This document shows, one piece after another, positions 22,874-30,717 of a DNA stretch of 50,162 bases. The notes beneath the pieces are model-generated. The model saw only the letters and a program-made list of their open reading frames with translations, did not search any database and was not told the origin of the DNA. This DNA is from an uncultured Oscillospiraceae bacterium (GTDB lineage Bacteria > Bacillota > Clostridia > Oscillospirales > Oscillospiraceae). The stretch spans positions 1 through 50,162 of the forward strand of contig CAKTQE010000009.1 in assembly GCA_934593275.1 (NCBI GenBank), given 5' to 3'. The translations under genes were made by a program, and so were the position numbers. The stretch's first letter is position 1. Each line of letters opens with the position of its first letter.

Positions 22874-22912
22874 AAAATCGCCCAACTCCCTTTTGAGGAA
22901 TTGGGCGATTTT
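22874..22912. terminator. Bidirectional terminator between convergent operons
   Basis: AAAATCGCCCAA (22874-22885) pairs with TTGGGCGATTTT (22901-22912), a 12-bp stem with a T-run on the plus strand and matching A-run upstream. It serves the plus-strand operon and the minus-strand kinase. Confidence 0.85.
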
Positions 22913-22913
22913 T

Positions 22914-25136
22914 TTATTGTGCTTCCTGGGGGAAAATCAAGGTGGCTTTGAACAAATCCCCGTCCACCAGCAGTTCCAGAGAGCCATGCTGCAGCTCCAT
23001 CATGCTCTGGGCGATGTTCAGGCCCAAGCCGCTGCCCTCCTGGTTTCGGGAGGCTTCCCCCCGGACAAAACGCTCCATCAGTTCGTCAGCACTGACGTTC
23101 AGAGGCTCCCGGGAGATGTTCTTAAAGGAGATACAAACCTTTCCGTCCACCGCTACCAAGTCCACATAAAGCCGGGTACCGGGCTGGGCGTATTTTACGG
23201 CATTGCTCAAAAGATTACTCATGGCCCGCCAGGCCAGCCGCCCGTCGGCGTGGATATACACCGGCTCCTGGGGAGCGCGGAAAATGGGGGTCAGCTGGGC
23301 CGCTTCCAGTTTGTCCGTAAATTCGCCCAGGGCCTGGTTGACAGTTTCCACCGCGTCCATGGTGGTCAGCTCCACGGCAATATTGCCGGTGGAAGCCTTG
23401 CTCAGCTCAATAAGGTCATCAATAAGCCGCTTCATCCTGCCGGACTGCCGGGACAGCACTTCCAGGTACTTTTCTTCCTCTTCCTGGGTATGGGGCTTTT
23501 GCAGCAGGTCTACATAGTTTATAATGGAGGTCAAAGGCGTTTTAATGTCGTGGCTCACATTGGTGATCAGCTCCGCCCGCATCCGCTCTGAGCGCATCTG
23601 TTTCTGGGCCGCCACCAGCACCACTTCCGACAGGCCGTTCAGCTCTCCGGCAAAATCCTTGAAGCTGCCCAGCATCAGCTTGTCATCCACCTGAATGTCC
23701 AAATCCCCCGCCCGCATCCGCTTGGCGGCTTCCAGCAGCGTTCCAAAGACGTTGGCCCCATAAATCACCAGGGCCAGGGCCGCGCCGAAGCTCAGGACCA
23801 ACAGCCATCCGTTGTCCCCCATCAGCCCCGGGAAGGTGCAGCCGCCAACGATGAGGCCCCCCAGCAGCCACTGCCATGTCAAAGGCAGCAGAGAATAGGC
23901 CCGTACCAGGAATTTGCCGCATTTATTCAGCAGGTTCTGAACTTTTTTCCACAGCTTTTGCCCTTGCTTTCCACCCCACAGCAGCAGGGTCAGGGCCACT
24001 TTCCACAGAATGCGGTAGAGAGACCCCGCGATTTTCCAGAACAGGTGCCAGCACCATACCGCCGCACGCCAGCACAGGCCCGTGAGGCTGTGATGCCACC
24101 AGTAGAACCCAGGGGTCTTAAACTGGGCGGCACAGGCAAAGCAGAAGCCCACAAACAGCAGACAGCAAAGATATCCGCCGTAACCATAGTAAGCAAACAG
24201 CACGGCATTGCTCATATCCAGCAGATACCAGAACCCCTTCGCGGCCCCGAAAATGTAAATGACCGTCACGCCGATCAAGGCCGCCAGATACAGTTCCAGA
24301 GGTACACAGTTGAGTCCACCGGGCTGAATTTCCTCCCGGCCGGGCTTGTGGCCCGCAGCCATGCACAGGTACACCGCCAGCACCGCAAAGAGCAGCAAAC
24401 TGACTCCCAGTACCCCGGCGCAAAGGGTCTGCCGCTGCCAGAGGAACTGTAGGATGTCCGTTGCCTTTTGCTGCCGGTACAGTTCTCCCGAGCGGTCATT
24501 CAGCCGCAGGGTCACGGTGTAGGTTTCCTCCACAGGAACTTCCCGGATTTTGTAGATATACTCCTGGTCCTCCAGACGAATGCCCAGAATCTGGTCGCCG
24601 TTTTCCAGTTGGGTGGCGTAATAGTACTGGATGACGTACATCATGTCAAAGAAGCCTTCCTTGGGGGTCTCCTTTCCCCAGAGGGCCAGAATCTCATCAG
24701 ACTCCGCCCCCACTTCCGCTTTCAGGGGGCCTGCCAGGATTTTGGGGTAGGTGCAGCTTCCCTTGGTGATCTGGAAGGTCTTCTCGACGGTAGTCCCCTC
24801 CACATCCTCCTGCTTTTGAAGAAGCTTGCCCTTGGCATCCCGGATTTCATAATTCACGTCCCAGTCGTAGTTCTGGTTCATGCGGTAGTAGTAATGGGCT
24901 AAGAATTCCTCGTCCCCATCCTTTTGAAGACCCGCCGCATACCGGGAGACAATATCTGCCCCATAGTTCTCCATCTGGGCCGCCAGGTGCCGCTCCTGCT
25001 GGGCCACCGGGGATTCTCCCGGGTTCAGGTGCATCCCCGCCATCAGTAATAGCCCGCCGCCGGAGACCACGGCCCCCAGCAGACACAGGGCGCACAGGGC
25101 AACGGCAAAGAATTTCAAAACGCCGTGGTTTCTCAT
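22914..25136 (-). CDS. Large multi-pass sensor histidine kinase
   Basis: A 740-residue kinase. It has an N-terminal membrane segment (8-32), an extracellular domain of about 200 residues, then a run of about six or more membrane segments (238-460) with a Trp/Lys-rich middle (residues 345-415). HAMP-like linker, HisKA with His529 (ITNVSHDIKTPLTSI) and HATPase (LSNLLSNAVKYA, GSGLGLNIAQ) follow. The architecture is common in gut Clostridia; the signal is unknown. Its ATG overlaps the stop of the response regulator gene by 4 nt. Confidence 0.9.
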   Translation of the reverse strand: MRNHGVLKFFAVALCALCLLGAVVSGGGLLLMAGMHLNPGESPVAQQERHLAAQMENYGADIVSRYAAGLQKDGDEEFLAHYYYRMNQNYDWDVNYEIRDAKGKLLQKQEDVEGTTVEKTFQITKGSCTYPKILAGPLKAEVGAESDEILALWGKETPKEGFFDMMYVIQYYYATQLENGDQILGIRLEDQEYIYKIREVPVEETYTVTLRLNDRSGELYRQQKATDILQFLWQRQTLCAGVLGVSLLLFAVLAVYLCMAAGHKPGREEIQPGGLNCVPLELYLAALIGVTVIYIFGAAKGFWYLLDMSNAVLFAYYGYGGYLCCLLFVGFCFACAAQFKTPGFYWWHHSLTGLCWRAAVWCWHLFWKIAGSLYRILWKVALTLLLWGGKQGQKLWKKVQNLLNKCGKFLVRAYSLLPLTWQWLLGGLIVGGCTFPGLMGDNGWLLVLSFGAALALVIYGANVFGTLLEAAKRMRAGDLDIQVDDKLMLGSFKDFAGELNGLSEVVLVAAQKQMRSERMRAELITNVSHDIKTPLTSIINYVDLLQKPHTQEEEEKYLEVLSRQSGRMKRLIDDLIELSKASTGNIAVELTTMDAVETVNQALGEFTDKLEAAQLTPIFRAPQEPVYIHADGRLAWRAMSNLLSNAVKYAQPGTRLYVDLVAVDGKVCISFKNISREPLNVSADELMERFVRGEASRNQEGSGLGLNIAQSMMELQHGSLELLVDGDLFKATLIFPQEAQ

Positions 25137-25828
25137 TTCTTTTCTCCCTCCAGCTTATAGCCCTGACCCCACATGACTTTCAGATAGCGAGGCTCTGAGG
25201 GGTTGATTTCGATTTTCTCCCGCAGGTGCCGGATGTGGACCGCCACGCTGCCCTCGCTGCCCAGGGCCGCCTCCTGCCACACCGCTTCATATAAGGTTTT
25301 CGTGGAGTAGACCTTGCCGGGGTTGGACATCAGCAGATGGAGAATGGAATACTCCGTGGGGGTCAGATTCACCGGCTCCCCCTCCACCGTGACGGTTTTG
25401 GTTCGGTCATTCATGGTAATGCCGCCGATGGTCATGCTCTCGGCATCCTCTGTCCGCACATCCATTCTGGCATACCGCCGGAGCTGGGAGCGGATACGGG
25501 CCAGCACCTCCACCGGCACAAAGGGCTTGGTGATGTAGTCATCGGCCCCTACATTCAGGCCTAGCACCTTGTCCTCGGTTTCGGACTTGGCTGTCAGCAG
25601 GATGATGGGGGCGTTGGAGAATTTGCGGATCTCCGCCGTGGCGGCAATGCCATCCATCACCGGCATCATCACATCCAGCAGAATCAGATCCATGGGATGC
25701 TCCCGGCACAGTTCCACCGCCTGTTCCCCATTATAGGCTTCAAAGAGTTCATAACCCTCGGGCTGCAAATAGATTTTCAGTGCGTTTACAATATCCGGCT
25801 GGTCATCACAAATCAAAATACGATACAT
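25133..25828 (-). CDS. OmpR/PhoB-type response regulator
   Basis: A 231-residue regulator with phospho-acceptor Asp52 (LILLDVMMP), DYITKPF, and a winged helix (LTPTEYSILHLLMSNPGKVY, VAVHIRHLREKIEI). The start at 25828 is supported by GGAGG eight bases upstream. A TATAAT lies about 35 bp further up on the minus strand (25868-25863). It forms one operon with the overlapping kinase gene. Confidence 0.93.
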   Translation of the reverse strand: MYRILICDDQPDIVNALKIYLQPEGYELFEAYNGEQAVELCREHPMDLILLDVMMPVMDGIAATAEIRKFSNAPIILLTAKSETEDKVLGLNVGADDYITKPFVPVEVLARIRSQLRRYARMDVRTEDAESMTIGGITMNDRTKTVTVEGEPVNLTPTEYSILHLLMSNPGKVYSTKTLYEAVWQEAALGSEGSVAVHIRHLREKIEINPSEPRYLKVMWGQGYKLEGEKK

Positions 25829-26016
25829 GTTCCATTCCTCCATATCCATATCTTTTGGGACTATTATATCATCCCGTTTCTTAATAAGAAAGGGGGCGGC
25901 ACATTAAGAACAGATTAAATATTTTTTCATTTTCCCTCTGGAAATTCCCGTTTGTTTGCTGCATAATAAAGGCAGAAAAAAAGCCGCCCCACAGAGCGGT
26001 CATTCAGGAGGTTTTT

Positions 26017-26691
26017 ATGGCTTATCAAGTGTTTCGTCCCATGACCACCGTTCAGGGTGTCCTGTTTGACATGGACGGAGTGATTCTGGATTCCGAGGGC
26101 CTGTACACCAGATTCTGGCAGGAGGCCGCCCAGGCCCTGGGCTACCCCATGACCCGCACCCAGGCCATGGGCATGCGGGCCCTCAACCGGCAGGAGGCCA
26201 CCGCCAAACTGGAAAGCTATTTTGGCAAGGGGGTTGACTATCTGGCGGTCCGGGATAAGCGCATCGAGCTCATGGATGCCTTTGTAGCCGGAAAGGGCAT
26301 CGCCCCCAAACCCGGCATCCGGGAGCTGCTGGACTATCTGAACCAAAGGGACATCCCCACCTGCATTGCCACTTCCTCTCCCCTGGCAAGGGTGCGGGAA
26401 TACTTGGAGCCTCTGGGGCTTTTTGACAGATTCAATGCCATTGTCACCGGCTACGATGTTCCCCGGGGCAAGCCGGAGCCGGACATCTATCTAAAAGCCG
26501 CCCAGGTGCTGCAAAAAGCCCCGAAAGACTGCATCGCCCTGGAAGACTCCAAAGCCGGTCTTCTCTCGGCCTACCGGGCCGGAACCATGGCCGTTATGGT
26601 TCCGGATCAGGATTCCCCCGACAGTGAAGACCTGACCCGGGCCACCGCCCTGTGTGACAGTCTGACAGACGTCATCGACCTGATGGGATAA
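26017..26691 (+). CDS. HAD hydrolase, beta-phosphoglucomutase-like subfamily
   Basis: A 224-residue subfamily IA HAD protein. Motif I FDMDGVILDSE has nucleophile Asp18 and acid/base Asp20, motif II is IATSS, motif III GKPEPDIY, motif IV LEDSKAGLLSA. The helical cap at residues 30-95 selects a small phosphorylated substrate, possibly a sugar phosphate. AGGAGG precedes ATG 26017. It appears to be a single-gene unit on the plus strand between two minus-strand operons. Confidence 0.9.
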   Translation: MAYQVFRPMTTVQGVLFDMDGVILDSEGLYTRFWQEAAQALGYPMTRTQAMGMRALNRQEATAKLESYFGKGVDYLAVRDKRIELMDAFVAGKGIAPKPGIRELLDYLNQRDIPTCIATSSPLARVREYLEPLGLFDRFNAIVTGYDVPRGKPEPDIYLKAAQVLQKAPKDCIALEDSKAGLLSAYRAGTMAVMVPDQDSPDSEDLTRATALCDSLTDVIDLMG

Positions 26692-26750
26692 AAAATGGGC
26701 CGGTGTTGCGTCCATTCCGGAACGCGAATCCTGCCAATGCGCAAAAAACA

Positions 26751-26770
26751 GGCCCGCAAAACTGCGGGCC
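26751..26770 (-). terminator. Terminator after the cooT-like gene
   Basis: GGCCCGCA (26751-26758) pairs with TGCGGGCC (26763-26770); on the minus strand it is followed by TGTTTTTTGC. Confidence 0.8.
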
Positions 26771-26778
26771 TTGCGCCA

Positions 26779-26976
26779 TCAGGCTGTCTTTTTCTCTTTG
26801 ATGACCACGTAGCCATCTACCAGGTTGGCTTTTTCCAGGGTACCCTCAACGGCGACCTGACGCTCCATCAGGTCTGTCAAGAGGATCACGCCGTCCTTCT
26901 GTTCGATGGTCATAACGTTTTTCATAATGATTTCTTCCGGGGTCACGGAATTGCGGTAAACGGTAGAAAGGCACAT
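26779..26976 (-). CDS. cooT: CooT-family nickel-binding protein
   Basis: A 65-residue protein beginning MCLSTVYRNS, the conserved N-terminus of CooT, in which Cys2 is the nickel ligand in the characterised homologue. The rest (VTIEQKDGVILLTDLMERQV, EKANLVDGYVVIKE) is a small beta barrel. CooT assists nickel insertion into CO dehydrogenase in Rhodospirillum; in gut Clostridia the client is often unknown. It follows the His-rich gene by 4 bp and shares its promoter. Confidence 0.88.
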   Translation of the reverse strand: MCLSTVYRNSVTPEEIIMKNVMTIEQKDGVILLTDLMERQVAVEGTLEKANLVDGYVVIKEKKTA

Positions 26977-26980
26977 AAGA

Positions 26981-27334
26981 TTAGCCCTCCGTCAGGCTGC
27001 TCAGCACCACGCTCAGGCGCATGTTGCCCTTTTCAAAGTCAGAAACAGCGGACATGACCTGCTCAAATGCCACGTGGTTTCCAGCCTGGTCCAGCTTGGC
27101 GGCCAGGTCTGCCAGTTCCTTGGCGTGGGCGGTGTTGTGGCCCACCATGTATTTCATAAGGGCGGTCAGCTCTTCCATGGGGGTATGCTCGCAGCTTTCG
27201 CCGCAGCCGGCGCAGCCGTGGCTGCAATCATGGGTGTGGTCGTGAGGGTGCTGATGCTCATGGGTATGGGTGGTGCCGTCGGCGTGGGTATGCTCGTGGG
27301 TGTGAGCACCGATATGGTCGTGATCCAAATGCAT
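26981..27334 (-). CDS. Histidine-rich metal-binding protein
   Basis: The 117-residue protein starts at ATG 27334 behind AAGGAGG. Residues 1-50 carry about 19 histidines plus CSHGCAGCGESC, an obvious nickel/zinc-binding stretch (MHLDHDHIGAHTHEHTHADG). Residues 51-117 form a helical domain (EELTALMKYMVGHNTAHAKE, FEKGNMRLSVVLSSLTEG). With CooT downstream it probably stores or delivers nickel (inference). Its leader contains the long hairpin element at 27360-27522. Confidence 0.75.
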   Translation of the reverse strand: MHLDHDHIGAHTHEHTHADGTTHTHEHQHPHDHTHDCSHGCAGCGESCEHTPMEELTALMKYMVGHNTAHAKELADLAAKLDQAGNHVAFEQVMSAVSDFEKGNMRLSVVLSSLTEG

Positions 27335-27359
27335 GATTTGGTTCCTCCTTTTTATCTTT

Positions 27360-27522
27360 GGAAAACTCTGAATAAATCGTCTGCGGCTGGACAGCGGATC
27401 TTTTGCTCCCAGGCTGCGGTATGAAAAGTGGGAAATACACAAAGTATTCCCTCACTTTCCATACCTTGCCTGGAAACAAAATCTCTCGCTGCCAGCTCTT
27501 GCCGATTTAATCAGAGCTTTCC
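27360..27522 (-). repeat. Long imperfect hairpin element 1 in the leader of the His-rich gene
   Basis: The outer arms GGAAAACTCTGAATAAATCG (27360-27379) and CGATTTAATCAGAGCTTTCC (27503-27522) pair at 18 of 20 positions. Inside lie a second pairing around CAGCGAGAGATTTT and AAAAGATCCGCTG (minus strand) and a terminal hairpin with GGGAATACTTTGTGTATT. The minus-strand transcript from the promoter at 27538-27566 would begin about 10 nt before it. It shares three sequence blocks with element 2. Confidence 0.7.
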
Positions 27523-27537
27523 ATATTTTTTTACTTA

Positions 27538-27566
27538 ATTATACCCCCATTGCCCCTGGATGTCAA
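27538..27566 (-). promoter_or_regulatory. Consensus promoter of the His-rich/cooT operon
   Basis: Minus-strand TTGACA (27566-27561), 17-bp spacer, TATAAT (27543-27538). Both hexamers are perfect. Confidence 0.85.
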
Positions 27567-27656
27567 AGGTTTCTTTGGGGCCGTTTGTAAAAAAAGTATT
27601 TCCTTTTTGGGGCAAAACGCTGTATAATTGCAAGCAACCACAAGGGGGGCTTTGAG

Positions 27657-28262
27657 ATGGAACGAAAAGACAATTACGCCATTGCGGCCCGGCAGGCCAA
27701 GGACCTGTTTCTGGGCTATGACCAGGAGGCCCTAATCAAAAAGCTGGGGCTATCCTATACAAAAGACTACCTGCTCACCACTTTTTTAGGTGCGCCCTAC
27801 CGCATTTCCCGGACCACCGGGGATATGGAGCGGAAAAAGGGGGAAACCTGGGTAGACGGCAACAGCTTCAATGAGGTTCTGACCATTCTGGATTTAATTT
27901 GCTGCAGCCGGGAAGACCGTTCTCCCAGCCACCGGTACAAAAACATGACGGACTTCGGTCTGCAATTTCACCGATCCCTCCTTGAAAGCCGGGAACCTTT
28001 GGCGGATTTTGCCCAGCAGCGGCCCCAGGCTTTCCGGGAGGCGGTCAGAAATCTGGGGGGCCGGGAAATTCCGGGGGCGGACCTGTCCTTTGCGGTGCCG
28101 GTATTTGAAGATTTGGAGCTGGTTCTCCGGTTCTGGTTCGGAGACGAGGAGTTTGCCCCCAGAATACGTTTTCTATGGGATGAGAACAGTTTGCAATACC
28201 TCAAATACGAGACCATGCACTATTTATTGGGGGTATTGCGGCAGCGGCTGAAAGAAAATTGA
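27657..28262 (+). CDS. DUF3786 domain protein
   Basis: A 201-residue cytosolic protein matching the DUF3786 pattern: LFLGYDQEALIKKLGLSY, a short beta stretch with FLGAPYRISRTTG, then VLTILDLICCSR and the C-terminal LRFWFGDEEFAPRIRFLWDE with YLKYETMHYLLGVL. The family has no proven function; members occur in strict anaerobes, sometimes next to corrinoid or Fe-S proteins. Promoter -10 TATAAT is at 27623-27628 and the ribosome binding site is GGGGGG. It is divergent from the His-rich/CooT pair. Confidence 0.75.
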   Translation: MERKDNYAIAARQAKDLFLGYDQEALIKKLGLSYTKDYLLTTFLGAPYRISRTTGDMERKKGETWVDGNSFNEVLTILDLICCSREDRSPSHRYKNMTDFGLQFHRSLLESREPLADFAQQRPQAFREAVRNLGGREIPGADLSFAVPVFEDLELVLRFWFGDEEFAPRIRFLWDENSLQYLKYETMHYLLGVLRQRLKEN

Positions 28263-28270
28263 TTTTTTAC

Positions 28271-28300
28271 TTGCGTTTTCCCAAAAAGCCGTGGTATAAT
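28271..28300 (+). promoter_or_regulatory. Promoter of the aminotransferase gene
   Basis: TTGCGT (28271-28276), 18-bp spacer, TATAAT (28295-28300). It lies 206 bp before the start codon, so the transcript has a long leader that contains element 2. Confidence 0.7.
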
Positions 28301-28321
28301 AGCTACAATTTTATTCCCCTT

Positions 28322-28486
28322 TAGGGTCTATCTGAAAACCGGAAATATGACCAACAGCGAGAGATTTTTCGCCTGATGAAGCCATTTTTTCGCGGGAATA
28401 CTTTGTGTATTGCAAGGAAAAATGGCGCACAGCAGGCGGAAAAGACCCGCTGTTTGGGTGTGTTGACGGTTTTCAGATAGACCCTA
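28322..28486 (+). repeat. Long imperfect hairpin element 2 in the leader of the aminotransferase gene
   Basis: TAGGGTCTATCTGAAAACCG (28322-28341) pairs perfectly with CGGTTTTCAGATAGACCCTA (28467-28486). Inside, CAGCGAGAGATTTTTCGCCTG-type sequence pairs with CAGGCGGAAAAGACCCGCTG, and GCCATTTTTT with AAAAATGGC around GGGAATACTTTGTGTATT. The shared blocks run in the same direction relative to transcription as in element 1. The palindrome also ends in TA at both sides, compatible with a MITE. Confidence 0.75.
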
Positions 28487-28505
28487 AGAGAAAGGACTGG
28501 AAAAC

Positions 28506-29714
28506 ATGATTGCAAAATCGGATCGGCTGACCCATGTGCATTCGGACATTCGTGGCCCTCTTTATGAGGAAGCCCTGAAAATGCAGGCCGCCGGCACGCC
28601 GGTGCTGCGGCTCAATACAGGCAACCCCGGCAATTTTGGCTTTGGACTGCCGGACAGCGTGCGGGAAGCACTGCTGCGGAATGTGGACAAGGCCGTCCCC
28701 TACTGCGATGTCCGGGGTATGGTGGATGCCCGGGAGGCCATTTTAAACTATCATAAGGGCCGGGGTCTTCAGGGCGTCACCATAAATGACATCTACATCT
28801 GCAACGGTGTCAGCGAAGCCGTATCCATGCTGATGACCGCTTTGGTTGGCAACGGTGACGAGGTTCTGGTACCCGCCCCCTGCTACTCCCTTTGGAGCAA
28901 CAACACCCATTTGGGCGGCGGCAAGCCGGTATACTACCGCTGCGCCCCGGAAAATCAGTGGAATCCGGACCTTTCCGATATGGAAAAGAAGATCACCCCC
29001 AAGACCAAGGCCATTCTGGTGATCAACCCCAACAACCCCACCGGTGCCGTATACTCCCGGGAAACCCTGCTGGCCATTGCGGAGCTGGCCCGGAAGCACC
29101 ATTTGCTTCTGCTGGCAGACGAAATTTATGACCGGCTGGTTCTTGAGAACCTGCCCAGCGACTCCATCGCCGCCCTGGCCCCGGACCTGCCCTGCGTGAC
29201 CTTCAACGGCCTGTCCAAGTCCCACATCATCTGCGGTTTCCGCTGCGGCTGGATGGTGTTCTCCGGCCCCCGGGAGGAATTTGCGGCCATTGAGCAGGGC
29301 GTTTCCGCCCTGGCTTCCATGCGTCTGTGCGGCAATACCCTGACCCAGCTGGTGATCCCCGCGGCCCTGGAGGACCGGGACAGCACCCGGGCCATGCTGG
29401 TTCCCGGCGGCAGAATTTACGAGCAGAGCCGGGCCACCGTGGAAGGCCTGAAAAACATCCCCGGGGTCACGTTGGTTCCCAACCGGGCGGCTTTCTACCT
29501 GTTCCCAGGCCTTGAGAAAGAGTGCTTCGACTTTGAAAGCGACGAGGACTTTGCCATGCGATTCCTCCACGAAAAGCACATCCTGGTCATTCCCGGCCAC
29601 GGCTTTGACTGGTTTGAGGACCTGCGCTTCCGCATTGTCATGCTGCCGGAGCCGGAACGCATCACCAAAGCCATGAAAGAATTGTGCGACTTTCTGGACC
29701 ATCACAGACGATAA
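28506..29714 (+). CDS. Class I aminotransferase, AlaA-like (alanine/glutamate family)
   Basis: A 402-residue PLP enzyme similar in length and order to E. coli AlaA: LRLNTGNPGNFGF, ICNGVSEAVSMLM, VINPNNPTGAVYS, ADEIYDRLV and the PLP lysine in FNGLSKSHIICGFRCGWMV. It should move amino groups between alanine or similar donors and a keto acid. AAGGA precedes ATG 28506. It is transcribed alone from 28271, with element 2 in the leader and a terminator at 29729. Confidence 0.88.
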   Translation: MIAKSDRLTHVHSDIRGPLYEEALKMQAAGTPVLRLNTGNPGNFGFGLPDSVREALLRNVDKAVPYCDVRGMVDAREAILNYHKGRGLQGVTINDIYICNGVSEAVSMLMTALVGNGDEVLVPAPCYSLWSNNTHLGGGKPVYYRCAPENQWNPDLSDMEKKITPKTKAILVINPNNPTGAVYSRETLLAIAELARKHHLLLLADEIYDRLVLENLPSDSIAALAPDLPCVTFNGLSKSHIICGFRCGWMVFSGPREEFAAIEQGVSALASMRLCGNTLTQLVIPAALEDRDSTRAMLVPGGRIYEQSRATVEGLKNIPGVTLVPNRAAFYLFPGLEKECFDFESDEDFAMRFLHEKHILVIPGHGFDWFEDLRFRIVMLPEPERITKAMKELCDFLDHHRR

Positions 29715-29728
29715 ATTTTTACCCTACA

Positions 29729-29750
29729 GGGACGGCCAAAAAGCCGTCCC
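29729..29750 (+). terminator. Terminator after the aminotransferase
   Basis: GGGACGGC (29729-29736) pairs with GCCGTCCC (29743-29750), 6-nt loop, then TGATTTTGT. Confidence 0.75.
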
Positions 29751-29821
29751 TGATTTTGTCGGAAAATGCCGGGTTTTCCCCGGGAGTTTTTGTGTAAAAC
29801 CGAGAAAGCATTCAAAGATTG

Positions 29822-29850
29822 TTGACAAATGATGAAATTTGCATTAACAT
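29822..29850 (+). promoter_or_regulatory. Promoter of the riboswitch-xpt-nup operon
   Basis: TTGACA (29822-29827), 17-bp spacer, TAACAT (29845-29850), placed just ahead of the riboswitch aptamer. Confidence 0.75.
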
Positions 29851-29876
29851 GGTTTTCGTTAAGTGAACAAGAAGCC

Positions 29877-29939
29877 TTTGTAATTTCGGATGTATGGCCC
29901 GAGAGTTTCTACCGCAGTGCCTGAAGCTGCGACCATTGG
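29877..29939 (+). promoter_or_regulatory. Purine (guanine-type) riboswitch aptamer
   Basis: The diagnostic J2/3 sequence GTTTCTACC (29905-29913) is exact. P2 is formed by TTCGG/CCGAG with loop ATGTATGG, and P3 by GCAG/CTGC with loop TGCCTGAA, which keeps the loop-loop bases in altered form. J3/1 reads GCGACCATT, with C at the specificity position (C74), predicting guanine or hypoxanthine. P1 is weak on paper. It sits between a promoter and xpt, a classical target, so a true but slightly divergent member is likely. Confidence 0.82.
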
Positions 29940-29950
29940 TGTAAAAGAAA

Positions 29951-30006
29951 AAGCGCGTTCCGTCCCCTTTTTTAAGTGGTTTTGGAAGGCGTTCGCTTAT
30001 TTTTTA
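29951..30006 (+). terminator. Attenuator 1 downstream of the riboswitch
   Basis: AAGCGCGTTCC (29951-29961) can pair with GGAAGGCGTTCGCTT (29984-29998) with a bulge, followed by ATTTTTTA. It is a likely riboswitch-controlled terminator. Confidence 0.55.
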
Positions 30007-30007
30007 C

Positions 30008-30039
30008 ATCCGTGGATCATTTTTGGTCTGCGGATTTTT
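30008..30039 (+). terminator. Attenuator 2, second tandem terminator in the leader
   Basis: ATCCGTGGATCA (30008-30019) pairs along its full 12 bp (three G-T pairs) with TGGTCTGCGGAT (30024-30035), with a 4-T loop and a T-run. It lies 33 bp before the xpt start. Confidence 0.7.
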
Positions 30040-30071
30040 CACACAAAAAGAGACAAGGAGTGTTTCTACTT

Positions 30072-30644
30072 ATGAAAGCAATGGAGCAGAAGATCCTTCA
30101 GGAGGGTACGGTCCTCCCCGGCGGCATTTTAAAGGTTGGCAGTTTTCTCAACCAGCGCATCGACACGGAATTCCTGCGGGAAATGGGTCAGGAATTCGCC
30201 CGGCTGTATAAAGACGCCGGGGTCAACAAAGTTTTGACCATTGAGTCCTCCGGCATCGCCATCGCGGCGGCGGTAGCTATGGAACTGGGCGTGCCCATGG
30301 TATTTGCCAAAAAGCACAAGTCCAGCAATGTAGACGGCAGCGTCTACTCCACAGTAGTCCACTCCTATACCCACGGCACGGACTATACCATTGTGGTTTC
30401 CAGTGACTACCTCCATGAAAGCGACAGGGTGTTGCTGGTGGACGATTTTCTTGCCAACGGCAAGGCCCTGATCGGTCTGACAGAGCTGGTCCGTCAGGCC
30501 GGCGGCACCGTCTGCGGTGCGGCCATTGCCATTGAAAAGGGCTTCCAGGGCGGCGGTGATGCCCTGCGGGCCGAGGGCGTCCGGGTCGAGTCCCTGGCCA
30601 TTGTGGAATCCATGACCGACGAGGGCATTGTCTTCCGGGCCTGA
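30072..30644 (+). CDS. xpt: Xanthine phosphoribosyltransferase
   Basis: A 190-residue purine salvage enzyme converting xanthine and PRPP to XMP. The PRPP-binding loop is VLLVDDFLANGKAL, the purine hood contains ESSGIAIAAAVAM, and the early part is MEQKILQEGTVLPGGILKVG. ATG 30072 has AAGGAG eleven bases upstream; a second ATG at 30081 is possible. It is the first gene after the purine riboswitch and appears to be co-transcribed with the nucleoside transporter, since no terminator follows. Confidence 0.93.
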   Translation: MKAMEQKILQEGTVLPGGILKVGSFLNQRIDTEFLREMGQEFARLYKDAGVNKVLTIESSGIAIAAAVAMELGVPMVFAKKHKSSNVDGSVYSTVVHSYTHGTDYTIVVSSDYLHESDRVLLVDDFLANGKALIGLTELVRQAGGTVCGAAIAIEKGFQGGGDALRAEGVRVESLAIVESMTDEGIVFRA

Positions 30645-30657
30645 TTTCAGATAGACC
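30645..30657 (+). repeat. 13-bp match to the end of hairpin element 2
   Basis: TTTCAGATAGACC directly after the xpt stop codon repeats the right arm of element 2 (28471-28483). No matching left arm lies upstream, so this is a solitary remnant or chance. Confidence 0.4.
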
Positions 30658-30717
30658 TTACTGCTGTTTCTCGCAAAAGCGATAAACATATAATTTTCTT
30701 AGGAGGAAAAGAAAAAC

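Noticed and set aside
27360..27522. Simple intrinsic terminator
   Set aside because: The hairpin is far longer than a terminator, has several internal paired blocks, is not followed by a T-run at its end, and lies between a promoter and its gene.
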